A DNA stretch of 64,000 nt from AP-15 sp963832875 (lineage in GTDB: Bacteria > Pseudomonadota > Alphaproteobacteria > ATCC43930 > CGMCC-115725), in NCBI GenBank assembly GCA_963832875.1, contig CAWHWB010000003.1, positions 1,009,972-1,073,971 of the forward strand, given 5' to 3'. Position 1 is the stretch's first letter. Each line of letters starts with the position of its first letter. The translations under genes were made by a program, and so were the position numbers. This document shows positions 26,882-36,021 of the stretch, piece by piece. Below the pieces are notes generated by a model. It was given only the letters and a program-made list of their open reading frames with translations, was not told where the DNA came from and searched no databases.

Positions 26882-27606
26882 CTGCCCCGATGCTCGAGTT
26901 CAGGGCGGTCGATACCCATTACGGCGACCTCCACGTGTTGAAATCGGTCGATTACCGGATCGAGGCGGGCGAGATCGTCTGCCTGCTCGGCGGCAACGCC
27001 TCAGGGAAATCGACGACGATGAAGGCGATTATGGGGGCCGTGACGCCGACCGGCGGCGACATCCTGTTCGAGGAGAAATCCTTAAAGGGGGTCAGCACCG
27101 CCGAGCGGGTGCGGCGCGGCATCGCCCCGGTGCTCGAGGCGCGCCGGCTGTTTCCGCGCATGACGGTCTATGAGAACCTGGAAATGGGCGCTTATACCCG
27201 GCGCCGCGGACCCGAGTTCGGCGAGGACCTGGCCCGCGTCTATGCCCTCTTTCCGCGGGTCGAGGAGCGGCTGCGCCAGATCGCCGGCACCTTGTCCGGC
27301 GGCGAGCAGCAGATGGTGGCGATCGGCCGGGCCTTGATGGCGCGGCCGAAATTGCTGTGCATGGACGAGCCCTCGATGGGCCTGTCGCCCGCCTATGTCG
27401 AGCAGGTCTTCGACATCATTCGCGAAATCAACCGGCAGGGCACGACGATCTTCATGGTCGAGCAGAACGCCAACATGGCATTGCAGCTCGCCGACCGCGC
27501 CTATGTGCTGCAAACCGGCCAAGTGGTGCTGAGCGGGCGCGCCGCCGAATTGCGCGAAAACGAAATGATCCGCCACGCCTATCTGGGCGAAATGACGGTT
27601 CAGTAA
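26878..27606 (+). CDS. livF: Branched-chain amino acid ABC transporter ATPase LivF
   Basis: 242 residues with Walker A LLGGNASGKSTTMKAIMG (Gly-Gly-Asn-Ala instead of the common Gly-x-Asn-Gly), Q-loop region, signature GTLSGGEQQMVAIGRALM, Walker B LLCMDEPSMGLSP and H-loop, all in LivF order. The ATG overlaps the LivMG stop (ATGA), indicating translational coupling. It completes an operon livK-livH-livMG-livF. Confidence 0.93.
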   Translation: MTAPMLEFRAVDTHYGDLHVLKSVDYRIEAGEIVCLLGGNASGKSTTMKAIMGAVTPTGGDILFEEKSLKGVSTAERVRRGIAPVLEARRLFPRMTVYENLEMGAYTRRRGPEFGEDLARVYALFPRVEERLRQIAGTLSGGEQQMVAIGRALMARPKLLCMDEPSMGLSPAYVEQVFDIIREINRQGTTIFMVEQNANMALQLADRAYVLQTGQVVLSGRAAELRENEMIRHAYLGEMTVQ

Positions 27607-27693
27607 CCCGGCCACGCTGCCGGTCGATACGCCGCAGTTCATCGCGTCGTCTGAGACGATCGTAAATCTAACTCCACGGCGTTAACACTGTGT

Positions 27694-27775
27694 CCGCCAT
27701 TCCCGCGAAAGCAGGAACCTGGGGACGAGCACCTGAAGGGTTGTCCTGGACCCCCGCTTGCGCGGGGGCGATGAG
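27694..27775 (+). repeat. Dispersed intergenic repeat, family A, copy 2
   Basis: Starts with CATTCCCGCGAAAGCAGGAA, continues through a variable spacer, and ends in the palindrome around CCCCCGCTTGCGCGGGGGC. Same order of elements as the minus-strand copy at 13873-13966. Lies in the 224-base gap between livF and the MscS gene; the terminal palindrome could act as a terminator-like hairpin for the liv operon. Confidence 0.65.
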
Positions 27776-27830
27776 GAGTGGTGGAAACTGATCGGATAAT
27801 TCGCTGATTGCCGGCCAAAGGGGGCTCTCT

Positions 27831-29159
27831 TTGTATTCGCTCGATCCTGCGCATTTTTCGGACTGGTTCGGACACCTGCGCGCGCTGGTGGCGTCGCGCG
27901 AGGTCTACGAGCCGCTCATTCCCCAGGTCGGCGTTATCGTGGCGATGTTCCTGCTGGCCTGGGCCATCCGGGCGGCGACGCGGCAATGGACGAATCGCCT
28001 GATCGACCGCGCGACGACCCAGTTCCGCGTGCCGTGGATCGCCGCCGAGCTGCAGCGCCTGCTGATCTTCTGCTACGCTTGGCTGCTGCTCGTGATCGCC
28101 GAAGACGTCGGCGCCCATCTCGGCGGCGACGTCCGGCTGATCGGCGTCGCCGCCAGCCTGACGGCGCTGTGGATCGTGCTGCGTGCCTCGGCGCGGCTGA
28201 TGCGCGACGCCTTCCTCGCCCGGGTCGTCGCCGTGGTCGCATGGATTGTCGTGGCCCTCGACATCCTGGGAATGCTGGCGCCGACCGCCGCGGCCCTCAA
28301 CAGCCTAGCGATCACCGTGGGAACTTTGCGGCTCTCCGTGCTGCTGGTGATCAAGGCGGGGTTGATGATCGCGATCCTGCTGTGGGCGGCGCTCGCGCTC
28401 GCCCGGCTGATCAGCGCCCGGATCCAGCGCGTCACCGCGTTCAGCCCGTCGATGCAGGTCCTGACCGGCAATTTAATCAAGATTGCGCTGGTGTGCGTGG
28501 CATTGCTGATCGGTCTCAACACCGTCGGCATCGACCTGACCGCGTTCACCGTGTTCAGCGGCGCCGTCGGCGTCGGTCTCGGTTTTGGGCTGCAAAAGAT
28601 CGTGTCGAATTTCGTCAGCGGCATCATCCTGCTGCTCGAGCATTCGGTAAAGCCCGGAGACGTGATCGAAGTCGGCAGCACCTTTGGCTCGATCACCTAT
28701 TTGGGCGCCCGCTATGCCTCGGTGCGCGGCCGGGACGGCAAGGAATATCTGATCCCGAACGAGAACCTGATCACCAACGAGGTGGTCAACTGGTCGTATT
28801 CGAACTCGCTGGTCCGGATCGACGCGGAATTCGGCGTCGCCTACGCCAGCGATTTGCACGAGGTACGCGACCTGGCAGTCGAGGTTGCCGGTGCCACCGC
28901 CCGAGTGCTCGCCTCCCCTCGGCCGGTCTGCCATCTGACGGGGTTTGGCGACAGCGCCGTCAACCTGATCCTCCGCTTCTGGATCGCCGACCCGCAGAAC
29001 GGCGTGACCAACGTCAAGGGCGACATTCTGCTGGCGCTATGGGACGCGTTCCTCGAACGCCGGATCGAGCTACCGTTCCCGCAGCGCGACCTGCACATCC
29101 GCGATCTGCCTGCGGCGGCCCTTTCCAGGGCCAAGCAGTCGCAATCGACCGGCGAATAG
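27831..29159 (+). CDS. MscS-family mechanosensitive channel
   Basis: 442 residues from a TTG start with a GGGGG-rich site upstream. Five or so N-terminal membrane helices precede the MscS pore helix and beta domain: TAFTVFSGAVGVGLGFGLQK, NFVSGIILLLEHSVKPGDVI, VRGRDGKEYLIPNENLI, then a C-terminal alpha/beta domain. It belongs to the larger MscS-like proteins (MscM/YbdG-like size) rather than the short MscS. It would release osmolytes on hypoosmotic shock. Stands alone downstream of the liv operon. Confidence 0.9.
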   Translation: MYSLDPAHFSDWFGHLRALVASREVYEPLIPQVGVIVAMFLLAWAIRAATRQWTNRLIDRATTQFRVPWIAAELQRLLIFCYAWLLLVIAEDVGAHLGGDVRLIGVAASLTALWIVLRASARLMRDAFLARVVAVVAWIVVALDILGMLAPTAAALNSLAITVGTLRLSVLLVIKAGLMIAILLWAALALARLISARIQRVTAFSPSMQVLTGNLIKIALVCVALLIGLNTVGIDLTAFTVFSGAVGVGLGFGLQKIVSNFVSGIILLLEHSVKPGDVIEVGSTFGSITYLGARYASVRGRDGKEYLIPNENLITNEVVNWSYSNSLVRIDAEFGVAYASDLHEVRDLAVEVAGATARVLASPRPVCHLTGFGDSAVNLILRFWIADPQNGVTNVKGDILLALWDAFLERRIELPFPQRDLHIRDLPAAALSRAKQSQSTGE

Positions 29160-29192
29160 GCTGGCATGGCGGCGCGCGCACGCGAGGCGAGT

Positions 29193-30073
29193 TCAGGTCA
29201 GCGCCGCCTCGCGCGCGGCGATCGCCTGGCGGCGCAGCCACTCGTACCAGGTGTCGAGCCCCTCGCCGGTCCGCGCCGAAACCCGTAGCAGCGACGCTTC
29301 GGGGTTGACCGTCCGCAGGTTGGCGACCGCGCGCGCCACATCGAAATCGAGATATGGCAAGAGATCAATCTTGTTCAGCAGCACGAGCTCGGCGGCGCGG
29401 AACATGTGCGGGTATTTGAGCGGCTTGTCCTCGCCCTCGGTCACCGAAAAGATCGCGACCTTGGCGCGCTCGCCCAAAATCGAACAATGCCGGGCAGACA
29501 AGGTTGCCGATGTTCCCGATCAACACCACCGCGCCCGCGCCGGGCTTCAATTCCGCGAGCCCGCGCGCGACCATCAGCGCGTCGAGATGGCAGCCGGTGC
29601 CGGTGTTGATCTGCACGACCGGCGCCCCGGCCGCGCGGATGCGCTTGCCGTCGTTCGCGGTCGCCTGATCGCCCTCCAGCACATGGAGCGGCAGCTCGTC
29701 GCGCAAATCGCGGATCGTGCGTTCGAGCAACGTGGTCTTCCCGGCGCCGGGGGCGCTGACCAGGTTGAGAGCCAGGATCTCGCGCCCGAGAAACCAGCCA
29801 CGGTTCTTCTGCGCCAGCGCATCGTTCTTGGCCAGGATGCGCGCCTCGAGCGCGACCGTCGTGCCGTGCTCATGCGGGTGATCGTGGTCGTGCCCGTGGT
29901 CGCGAGTGTGGTCGTTGCCCGTGGGGATGGCTGTGCCGAGCGCCGTCGGCATGGACGTGCTGGTGCGCGGGGACGTGCTCGTGCGCCGGCGGCTCGATCA
30001 GGGTCCGCTGCCCGGTCTGCAGATCGAGCACGGTCGGTTTCGCCTCGCCGTCGCAGCCGCAGGTCGCGCACAT
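29193..30073 (-). pseudogene. hypB: Hydrogenase nickel insertion GTPase HypB, two frameshifts
   Basis: Three frames combine into one HypB. The start CATCGCDGEAKP carries the N-terminal Cys-x-x-Cys-x-Cys nickel site, followed by a histidine-rich region; near 29930 the frame shifts and the His-rich run continues, then P-loop VSAPGAGKTTLLERTIRDL, LEGDQATANDGKRI and QINTGTGCHLDA. Near 29482 it shifts again to LGERAKVAIFSVTEGEDKPL, LVLLNKIDLLPYLDFD and ARTGEGLDTWYEWL. Each lesion is one base. HypB delivers nickel to [NiFe]-hydrogenase with HypA. The ATG overlaps the hypA stop. Confidence 0.85.
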
Positions 30074-30328
30074 CAGGCCGCCTCCTCCAGTTCGATGCTT
30101 TTGATCGTCAGCTCCTCGCCCTGCAGCCGCTCGATGTCGAACGCGCCGCAGTCGCACGCGGTATAGAGATCGGGCGTCGCAAATTCCGCACCGCAGCATC
30201 GGCAGCGCGCGCGGCCGTCGATCTGGCGAACATCAAGGACGGCACCCTCGACAGCGGCGCCGCTTGCCACCTCGTCGAAGCAAAAACGGATCGCCTCGGT
30301 CATAACACCGGAGAGCCGGCCGATCTCG
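30073..30328 (-). pseudogene. hypA: HypA C-terminal part, N-terminus missing
   Basis: Reads EIGRLSGVMTEAIRFCFDEV through two zinc-binding cysteine pairs (CRCCGAEF and CDCGAFD) to the end KSIELEEAA. The first 35 or so residues of a normal HypA, including the nickel-binding Met-His-Glu start, are absent; instead the sequence joins directly to the first codons of hypE. An internal ATG could still give a protein of about 76 residues lacking the nickel site. The stop overlaps the hypB start as in intact operons. Confidence 0.8.
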
Positions 30329-30398
30329 AGAAGACGTCGTCGATCAAATCCTTCATCGCCTTGCCACCGCCGCCATGGGCGAGGGTCACTTTCGGCAC
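30325..30398 (-). pseudogene. hypE: HypE N-terminal remnant joined to hypA
   Basis: From a GTG, residues PKVTLAHGGGGKAMKDLIDD then Val-Phe match the start of HypE, the carbamoyl-dehydratase of Fe(CN)2CO assembly. After about 24 codons the sequence passes into the interior of hypA in a different frame. Roughly 320 hypE codons and the hypA start are missing, an apparent deletion of about 1.1 kb. Lies 41 bases after the hypD stop, the position expected for hypE. Confidence 0.72.
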
Positions 30399-30439
30399 AT
30401 GCAGCCGGCCGAGGCGGCGAGGGCGGCCGGCGGCGGCGC

Positions 30440-31568
30440 TCACGCCGCGTCGTCCCGCCGAATGCCGCCGTATTGGTAATAGGCGGCACAGGCGCCCTCC
30501 GACGACACCATCAACGCGCCGAGCGGCTCCTCCGGCGTGCAGGCGGTGCCGAACACCTTGCACTGCCACGGCCTGATGACGCCCTTGAGCACTTCGCCAC
30601 ACTGGCACGATTTCGGATCGGCGATCCTGAGGTTCGGAATCGCGAATTTTCGCTCGGCATCGAACCGCGCATAGGATTGGCGGAACCTGATGCCCGAATG
30701 GTCGATCGAGCCGAGCCCACGCCACTCGAAGAATTCGCGTAATTCGTAGACCTGCGACACCGCCCGCACGGCCGGCGTGTTGCCGGCTTCGGGCACGATA
30801 GGGGCATATTAATTTTCGATGTCGCAGCGCTCCTCGGCGATCTGCTTCAGCACCATCCAGATCGATTGCAATAGGTCGAGCGGCTTGAACCCGGCGATGA
30901 CCATCGGCTTATGGTAAAAACGGCCGACGAATTCGAACGGCGCGGTGCCGATCACCAGCGCGACATGGCCGGGTCCGAGAAACCCGTCGAGATGATGTCG
31001 GGGCTGTCGAGCACCGCCTTGATCGTCGGCACGATCGTGATGGGATTGCAGAACACCGAGAAATTCCGGACGCCGTTGCTCTCGGCCTGCAACACGGTCA
31101 GCGCGGTCGACGGCATCGTCGTCTCGAAGCCGATCGCGAAGAAAACAATCTCGCGATCCGGGTTCTTGCGGGCCAGCGCCAATGCATCCATCGGCGAATA
31201 GACCATCCGCACATCGGCGCCGTCGGCCTTGGCCTGCAACAGGCTATTTTTTGAGCCGGGCACGCGCATTGCGTCGCCAAAGCTGGCGAAGATGACCCCC
31301 GGTTGCTCGGCAATTGCAATGCAGTCGTCGATCCGGCCCATCGGCAATACACAGACCGGGCAGCCGGGGCGGTGGATCAGCTCGATTTCCCTTTGGCAGC
31401 ATTCCTTCCGTTGCACGCATCGAGACCGCGCGGCATCGGCCATTGCACATCATGGAAGCCTGCGGCGGGCACACCCATTTGATCTTTCGCTACGGCATCG
31501 AGCCGCTCGACCTCGGCGGTCAGCGCCAGCGCCTTCTCATGGTCGCGGAATTCGTCGACGTATTTCAT
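30440..31568 (-). pseudogene. hypD: HypD with inverted segment, frameshifts and an in-frame stop
   Basis: The start KYVDEFRDHEKALALTAEVE and the rest of a HypD are recognisable: ELIHRPGCPVCVLPMGRIDD, FASFGDAMRVPGSKNSLLQA, IVFFAIGFETTMPSTALTVL, and the iron-sulfur end CGEVLKGVIRPWQC and ALMVSSEGACAAYYQYGG. Damage: the essential IMEACGGHTHLIFRYGIE segment lies on the opposite strand (about 31420-31503); frame is lost near 31389 and again near 30978; and a TAA at 30809-30811 replaces the glutamine of Glu-Asn-Gln-Tyr. HypD inserts the Fe(CN)2CO group into the hydrogenase. It cannot be functional as written. Confidence 0.87.
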
Positions 31569-31682
31569 AGGCTGCTCCCGCCCGCCGCGGCGCCGCGATT
31601 GTCCGCCAATAGGGTGTGCACCAAGTCCCACAGGATGTGATAGGCGGCGACGTGGCATTCCTGGATGCGGTGGACCGGGCAG
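31565..31682 (-). pseudogene. SIS-domain (GmhA-like) C-terminal fragment
   Basis: About 38 codons reading HRIQECHVAAYHILWDLVHT then a short Gly/Ala-rich tail. This resembles the last helix of phosphosugar isomerase (SIS) proteins, which occur in some actinobacterial-type hydrogenase operons. It is fused in frame to the hydrogenase small-subunit fragment, and its stop overlaps the hypD start. The rest of the gene is missing. The identification rests on one short motif. Confidence 0.5.
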
Positions 31683-32241
31683 CCGGGGACATTGACGATG
31701 GGCAGGCCGGCCTTCGATTTCCAATCCCAGCCGAGAAAATCGCGCAATCCCATGCAGCCGGTCGGGTTGCCCTACATTGCGTGAATGCCGCCCCAGGTGG
31801 CGCAGCTGCCGGCGCCGACGACGGCCAGCGCCTTTGGCGCCAGCCGGCTGATCCAATCGTTGGTCTTGATCGGCTGCCCGGTCTCCGGATCGCTACCCAT
31901 CGCCGCCCAGTAACCGTCGCCGCTCAGCTGCTCATTGGGGATCGAGCCTTCGACGACCAGCACGAAATTCTCGATCTCGCGCCGAGGACAGCCTGATGCC
32001 AGGGCTTCAGAAACTCCTCGCCGGTATCGTAGGCTAGCACCGGATTGTGCAGATGGACCTTTGGCAGGCCAGGGATGGCGCCCAGCATCACTTCTTCGAT
32101 GTTCGGCTCGCTTGCCGCGATGATCGATACCGAGTCGCCGTCGCAGCCGAGCCCGGCGGTCAGCCACAGAATGTGGACTTCCTTAAGTTGCGGCTCGTGT
32201 TGCGTCCTTCGGCCGTAGGGTACCGCACCGGCGTCGGGCAT
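31683..32241 (-). pseudogene. hhyS: [NiFe]-hydrogenase small subunit, truncated (actinobacterial/group 1h-like)
   Basis: Starts at an ATG with an excellent AAGGAGG site. Recognisable blocks: ILWLTAGLGCDGDSVSIIAA with the first proximal-cluster cysteine, GAIPGLPKVHLHNPVLAYDT, VLVVEGSIPNEQLSGDGYWA, LAVVGAGSCATWGGIHAM with the second, and LPIVNVPGCPV with the third. The sequence then jumps into a SIS-domain tail, so the C-terminal half and the large-subunit gene are gone. A frameshift lies near 32000 and an in-frame TAG at 31772-31774 replaces the residue after Ala-Met. The motifs resemble the high-affinity hydrogenases that oxidise trace H2. Confidence 0.82.
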
Positions 32242-32416
32242 CGCGTCCTCCTTCCCTAGCAGCCGCCGATGGTCCGCCGGCAGGCCACCGCGCATTTTCG
32301 GTAATCGAGGGGTGATAGCTGCCTCAGGCCACCTGGGAATGGCGGCGGCAACGAATGGTTCCCCCGCCGTGTTGACCGTCGGGGGACCAGCAATCCTGAC
32401 GCGAGGAAGCAGTTCT

Positions 32417-33292
32417 GTGGATCAGTCGAGCGAACGTGGCCGCGATGCCACGGCGACCAAGGAGCCTGCCGACGAGCAGGAAGGATTGCCCGCCGGCGTC
32501 AGCGAGCGCGAAATCGAGGACATCGAGGACCGCGCCCGGCTTCGCACCCCGGTAATCTATGAGATCGTGCGCCGCGAAGGCGAAACCGAGATGGATCGCC
32601 CGATCACTTCGCTGTGGTGGTCGGGGGTCGCGGCCGGCTTGTCGATCAGCTTTTCGCTGCTGGCGCAGGCCGTCCTTTTGGTGCATTTGCCGAATGCGTC
32701 GTGGCGGCCGCTGGTCGCCGGGTTCGGCTATTCGGTCGGCTTTTTGATCGTCGTGCTGGCGCGCCAACAGCTGTTTACCGAAAACACGGTGACCGTCGTG
32801 CTGCCGGTCATCGCCGAATTCACCCTGGCGAATGTGCGGCGCTTGGCGCGGATGTGGGCAGTCGTCTTCGCCGCCAATATGACCGGCACCTTAGTGGCGG
32901 CGCTGTTTTGCACTTTTACTCCGGTGCTGAGCCCGGAATTGCGTCACGGCATGCTGGCGCTCAGTGGCGAGATGATAGGGCTCGATTGGACCGAGATGTT
33001 TTTCCGCGCTATTGGCGCCGGGTTCCTGATCGCGGCGATGGTTTGGCTGATCCCCAGCGCCGAAGGCGCGCAGTTCCATGTGGTGACGATGGTGACCTAC
33101 CTGATCGCGGTGTGCGGCTTCACCCATATCGTCGCCGGCAGCGTCGAGGGCTTTCTGCTGGTGGTGAACGGACAGCTGGCGCTGTGGCACATGATCGCCG
33201 ACTTTACCGTTCCGGTACTGCTCGGCAACATCGCCGGCGGCACCGCGTTGTTCGCGGTGATCTCGTACGCGCAGGTCATGAAGGAAATGTAG
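32417..33292 (+). CDS. Formate/nitrite transporter (FNT) family channel
   Basis: About 291 residues from a GTG with GAGGAAG upstream. A charged N-terminal stretch (about residues 1-60) precedes six hydrophobic segments; VARQQLFTEN-type text after helix 2 (here LARQQLFTENTVTVVLPVIA) and GFTHIVAGSVEGFLLVVNG are typical of the YfdC-like branch of the FNT family. These pentameric channels pass small monovalent anions such as formate, nitrite or hydrosulfide; the substrate of this branch is not established. Divergent from the hydrogenase small-subunit remnant. Confidence 0.85.
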   Translation: MDQSSERGRDATATKEPADEQEGLPAGVSEREIEDIEDRARLRTPVIYEIVRREGETEMDRPITSLWWSGVAAGLSISFSLLAQAVLLVHLPNASWRPLVAGFGYSVGFLIVVLARQQLFTENTVTVVLPVIAEFTLANVRRLARMWAVVFAANMTGTLVAALFCTFTPVLSPELRHGMLALSGEMIGLDWTEMFFRAIGAGFLIAAMVWLIPSAEGAQFHVVTMVTYLIAVCGFTHIVAGSVEGFLLVVNGQLALWHMIADFTVPVLLGNIAGGTALFAVISYAQVMKEM

Positions 33293-33334
33293 CTCGGCTC
33301 CTCCCGGCTTGACGGGAATAGTGTGGTCGAGGAA

Positions 33335-33409
33335 TGGTGGGCGCGACTGGGATTGAACCAGTGACCCCTACGATGTCAACGTAGTGCTCTCCCGCTGAGC
33401 TACGCGCCC
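33335..33409 (-). tRNA. tRNA-Val (GAC)
   Basis: On the minus strand a full cloverleaf can be folded: acceptor stem GGGCGCG with CGCGCCC, D-arm GCTCAGCGGGAGAGC, anticodon stem CTACG/CGTAG around the loop TTGACAT (anticodon GAC), T-arm with GGTTCAATCC, discriminator A and an encoded CCA. 75 bases including CCA. Confidence 0.96.
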
Positions 33410-33503
33410 TGACCCGCGACCCGGCTATGGCAAGGGTGATAGCGAAAACGCGGGCGGCAGGCAAGCTCGGGTCAGACACGGCAGCATCGGAGGAAGGTTT
33501 CGC

Positions 33504-35337
33504 ATGACGGAAGCGGCCGCGGAGTTCGTCGTCGAACGCAATCTGATGGTTCGGGCGCGGGACGGGGTTGGGCTGGCGACCGATGTTTACCGCCCGCCGG
33601 GCCACGGGCCGTTCCCGGTTTTGCTCGAACGCACTCCCTACGACAAATCCGCGCCGAGCCGATCCGAGCGCACCGCCGCAGTCCCCGCGCCACGCTCGCG
33701 CGCCGAAGTCGCCTGCTACTTTGTCGGCCACGGCTATGCCGTCGTCTATCAGGATTGCCGCGGGCGCTACCGATCGGAGGGCCGTTTCACGAAATACCTG
33801 AGCGAGGCCGAGGATGGTTACGACACGCTCGCCTGGCTGGTTGGGCAAGCCTGGTGCAACGGCCGCATCGGCACGTTCGGCCTGTCCTATGCGGCCCATA
33901 CCCAAGCCGCACTCGGCTGTCTCGATCCTCCCGGTCTGGCCGCGCAGTTTCTCGATTGCGGCGGGTTTTCCAACGCCTATCGCAGCGGCATCCGCCACGA
34001 CGGCGCGTTCGATCTGAAACAGGCGACATGGGCCTACAACAACGCGCTCGCCGACGCGCGCGATCCGGCGGTCAAGGCGGCGCTCGAGGCACAGGACATC
34101 AAGGCGTGGTTCGCGGCGATGCCGTGGCGCCGAGGCCATTCGCCGCTCAGTGCCGCGCCCGAATACGAAGATTACCTGTTCGAGCAGTGGTCGCACGGGA
34201 CCTTCGACGATTTTTGGCGGCGGGCCGGGATCTACGCCGAAGGCTATTGGCCGCGCTACGCAGACGTGCCGGTCGTGCACCTGTCGGGCTGGTACGACCC
34301 TTATGCTCGCACCGCGGTCGAGAATTATCATCGGCCTGTCGCGGCGGGGGCGGGCGCCGCAGCGGCTGATCCTCGGGCCGTGGACGCATGGCGACCGCTC
34401 GCTCAGCTATGCCGGCGAAGTTGATTTCGGCGCCGCTGCGGCGCTTGACGGCAACCTCGACCAGGATTTCTTTGCATTGCGTCGCAACTGGTTCAATCGC
34501 TGGGTGAAAGGCGTCGACAACGGCGCCGAAAACGGCCCGCCGGTCCGGGTCTTCGTGATGGGCGGTGGATCGGGGCGGCGCAATGCCGAGGGCCGGCTCG
34601 AGCATGGCGGCGGCTGGCGCGCCGCTTCCGACTGGCCGCTGCCGCAGACGCAATTCACCCGGTTCTACCTGCATCGCGACCACAGCCTCGGGCCGGCGAT
34701 ACCCGACGCAGGCGTACCGCCGCTGGGCTATCGCTTCGACCCGCGCCGGCCGGTGCCGACAATCGGCGGCGCGCTCTCTTCGGGCGAGCCGGTCATGCAC
34801 GGCGGCGCCTACGATCAGCGCGAGCGCCCGGGCCTTTTCGGAGCGGTCCCGCCCTATCGCGCGCTGTCGGAACGACCCGACGTGCTGTCCTTTGCCACCG
34901 CGCCGCTCGCCCGCGAGATCGAGGTGACCGGCCCAGTTAGGGTCCATTTGTGGATCGCTTCCGACGGCCCCGATACCGATTTCACGGCAAAGCTTATTGA
35001 CGTCTATCCGCCGAACCAGGATTACCCGGACGGCTTCGCGATCAACCTGACCGAGGGCATCCTGCGCCTGCGCTATCGCGACAGCTGGGAGCGGCCGACG
35101 CTGATGGTCCCGGATGCGGTCTACGGGATCGCCATCGAGCTGTTTCCGATCGGCAATCTCTTCGCCGGCGGCCACCGGCTGCGCGTCGACATATCGAGCA
35201 GCAATTTTCCGCATTTCGACGTGAACCCGAATTCGGGCGAGCCCGAGGGTTCGATGGAGCACCCGCGCGCCGCCGACAACCGCGTCTTTGTCGATCGCGA
35301 GCGGCCCTCGTATATCGTCCTGCCGATCATCCCATAG
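33504..35337 (+). pseudogene. CocE/NonD-family hydrolase (X-Pro dipeptidyl-peptidase type), one frameshift
   Basis: The first frame gives DGVGLATDVYRPPGHGPFPV, a Tyr-containing oxyanion segment (ERTPYDKSAP), VVYQDCRGRYRSEGRF and the nucleophile serine in GTFGLSYAAHTQAALG, then HLSGWYDPYARTAVENY. Near 34332 the frame shifts and the second carries LILGPWTHG with the histidine, then the jelly-roll C-terminal domain (PVRVHLWIASDGPDTDFTAK, HRLRVDISSSNFPHFDVN). Removing one T at the join restores Glu-Asn-Tyr-Ile-Gly-Leu-Ser. The intact protein would be about 610 residues, an alpha/beta hydrolase on esters, amides or acyl peptides. Confidence 0.85.
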
Positions 35338-35442
35338 ATCGTGCTCTGCGCGGCGTGGGCTGCGGCGTCGCCTCCCTGCAAGTGCGTTGCTGGGGCCCGG
35401 TTGGATCGATACTCTCGCCGGATCGCGTTGGAGAGATGGGTG

Positions 35443-35802
35443 ATGCGGGGCCGAATCGTGTTGCTGCTGTCGGTGGCGCTGCTCGCCGCCGGCTCCGGCT
35501 GGGCCGGGCTCCAGGCCGCGGGGTCCGGCAACCCGAGGAACGACCATCTGCTGGCGTTGCCGCCGGCCCGGCAAGCTCAGCTGCTCGGCAACAGCCTTCG
35601 CCGAGGCTGCGTCGGCGTCTCGGCCTTTCCGATGGGAGTGACCGCGGCCGGCAAGGCCAAAGGCAACGCCTATTGGAGCGTGCGCTGCAAGAACGGCAAG
35701 AGCTATGTCGTGCAGATCCCGCCCGGCATCAAAGCTCCGGCGGTCGTCGCCGATTGCCGGGCGCTGCAAGGCACGGGCAGGGAATGCTTCAAGAAGTTCT
35801 GA
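35443..35802 (+). CDS. Small exported protein of unknown function
   Basis: 119 residues from an ATG with GGAGAG upstream. A signal peptide (RGRIVLLLSVALLAAGSGWA) is followed by a mature part with four cysteines (in LRRGCVGVSAF, SVRCKNGKSY, VADCRALQG and RECFKKF) that could form two disulfides. The middle segment AGKAKGNAYWSVRCKNGKSY recalls small periplasmic proteins of alphaproteobacteria without a known function. Tail to tail with a small lipoprotein gene. Confidence 0.65.
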   Translation: MRGRIVLLLSVALLAAGSGWAGLQAAGSGNPRNDHLLALPPARQAQLLGNSLRRGCVGVSAFPMGVTAAGKAKGNAYWSVRCKNGKSYVVQIPPGIKAPAVVADCRALQGTGRECFKKF

Positions 35803-35818
35803 GACCGGCCGTCGCCGC

Positions 35819-36004
35819 TCACCAGCGCAGCGGTTGGCGACAGACCGAGTACCACAGGCCGAGATTCTGATCGCGCCAGTGCGGGTCGGCGCAGTTCTTT
35901 TGGACCATCGCCGCCGATTCGGTCGCGCTCGCCGGGGCTACCGGGGTCGAGTCGGAGCACGCCGCCAGAGCCGAGACCATCAGCACCAGGATAGCTAATT
36001 TCAC
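35819..36004 (-). CDS. Small lipoprotein
   Basis: 61 residues from a GTG with GGAGAG upstream. KLAILVLMVSALAAC is a lipoprotein signal with lipobox Leu-Ala-Ala-Cys; the mature part is about 45 residues with two further cysteines (KNCADPHW and YSVCRQPL) and an aromatic C-terminus. This architecture matches small alphaproteobacterial envelope lipoproteins of unknown role. The frame is open further upstream, but only the GTG start gives a signal peptide. Confidence 0.6.
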   Translation of the reverse strand: MKLAILVLMVSALAACSDSTPVAPASATESAAMVQKNCADPHWRDQNLGLWYSVCRQPLRW

Positions 36005-36021
36005 CGGCGCTCTCCTCCGCG

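Noticed and set aside
31314..31640. Separate plus-strand gene carrying the HypD CGGHTH motif
   Set aside because: The motif is an inverted piece of hypD; the rest of that plus-strand frame is the complement of the minus-strand genes.
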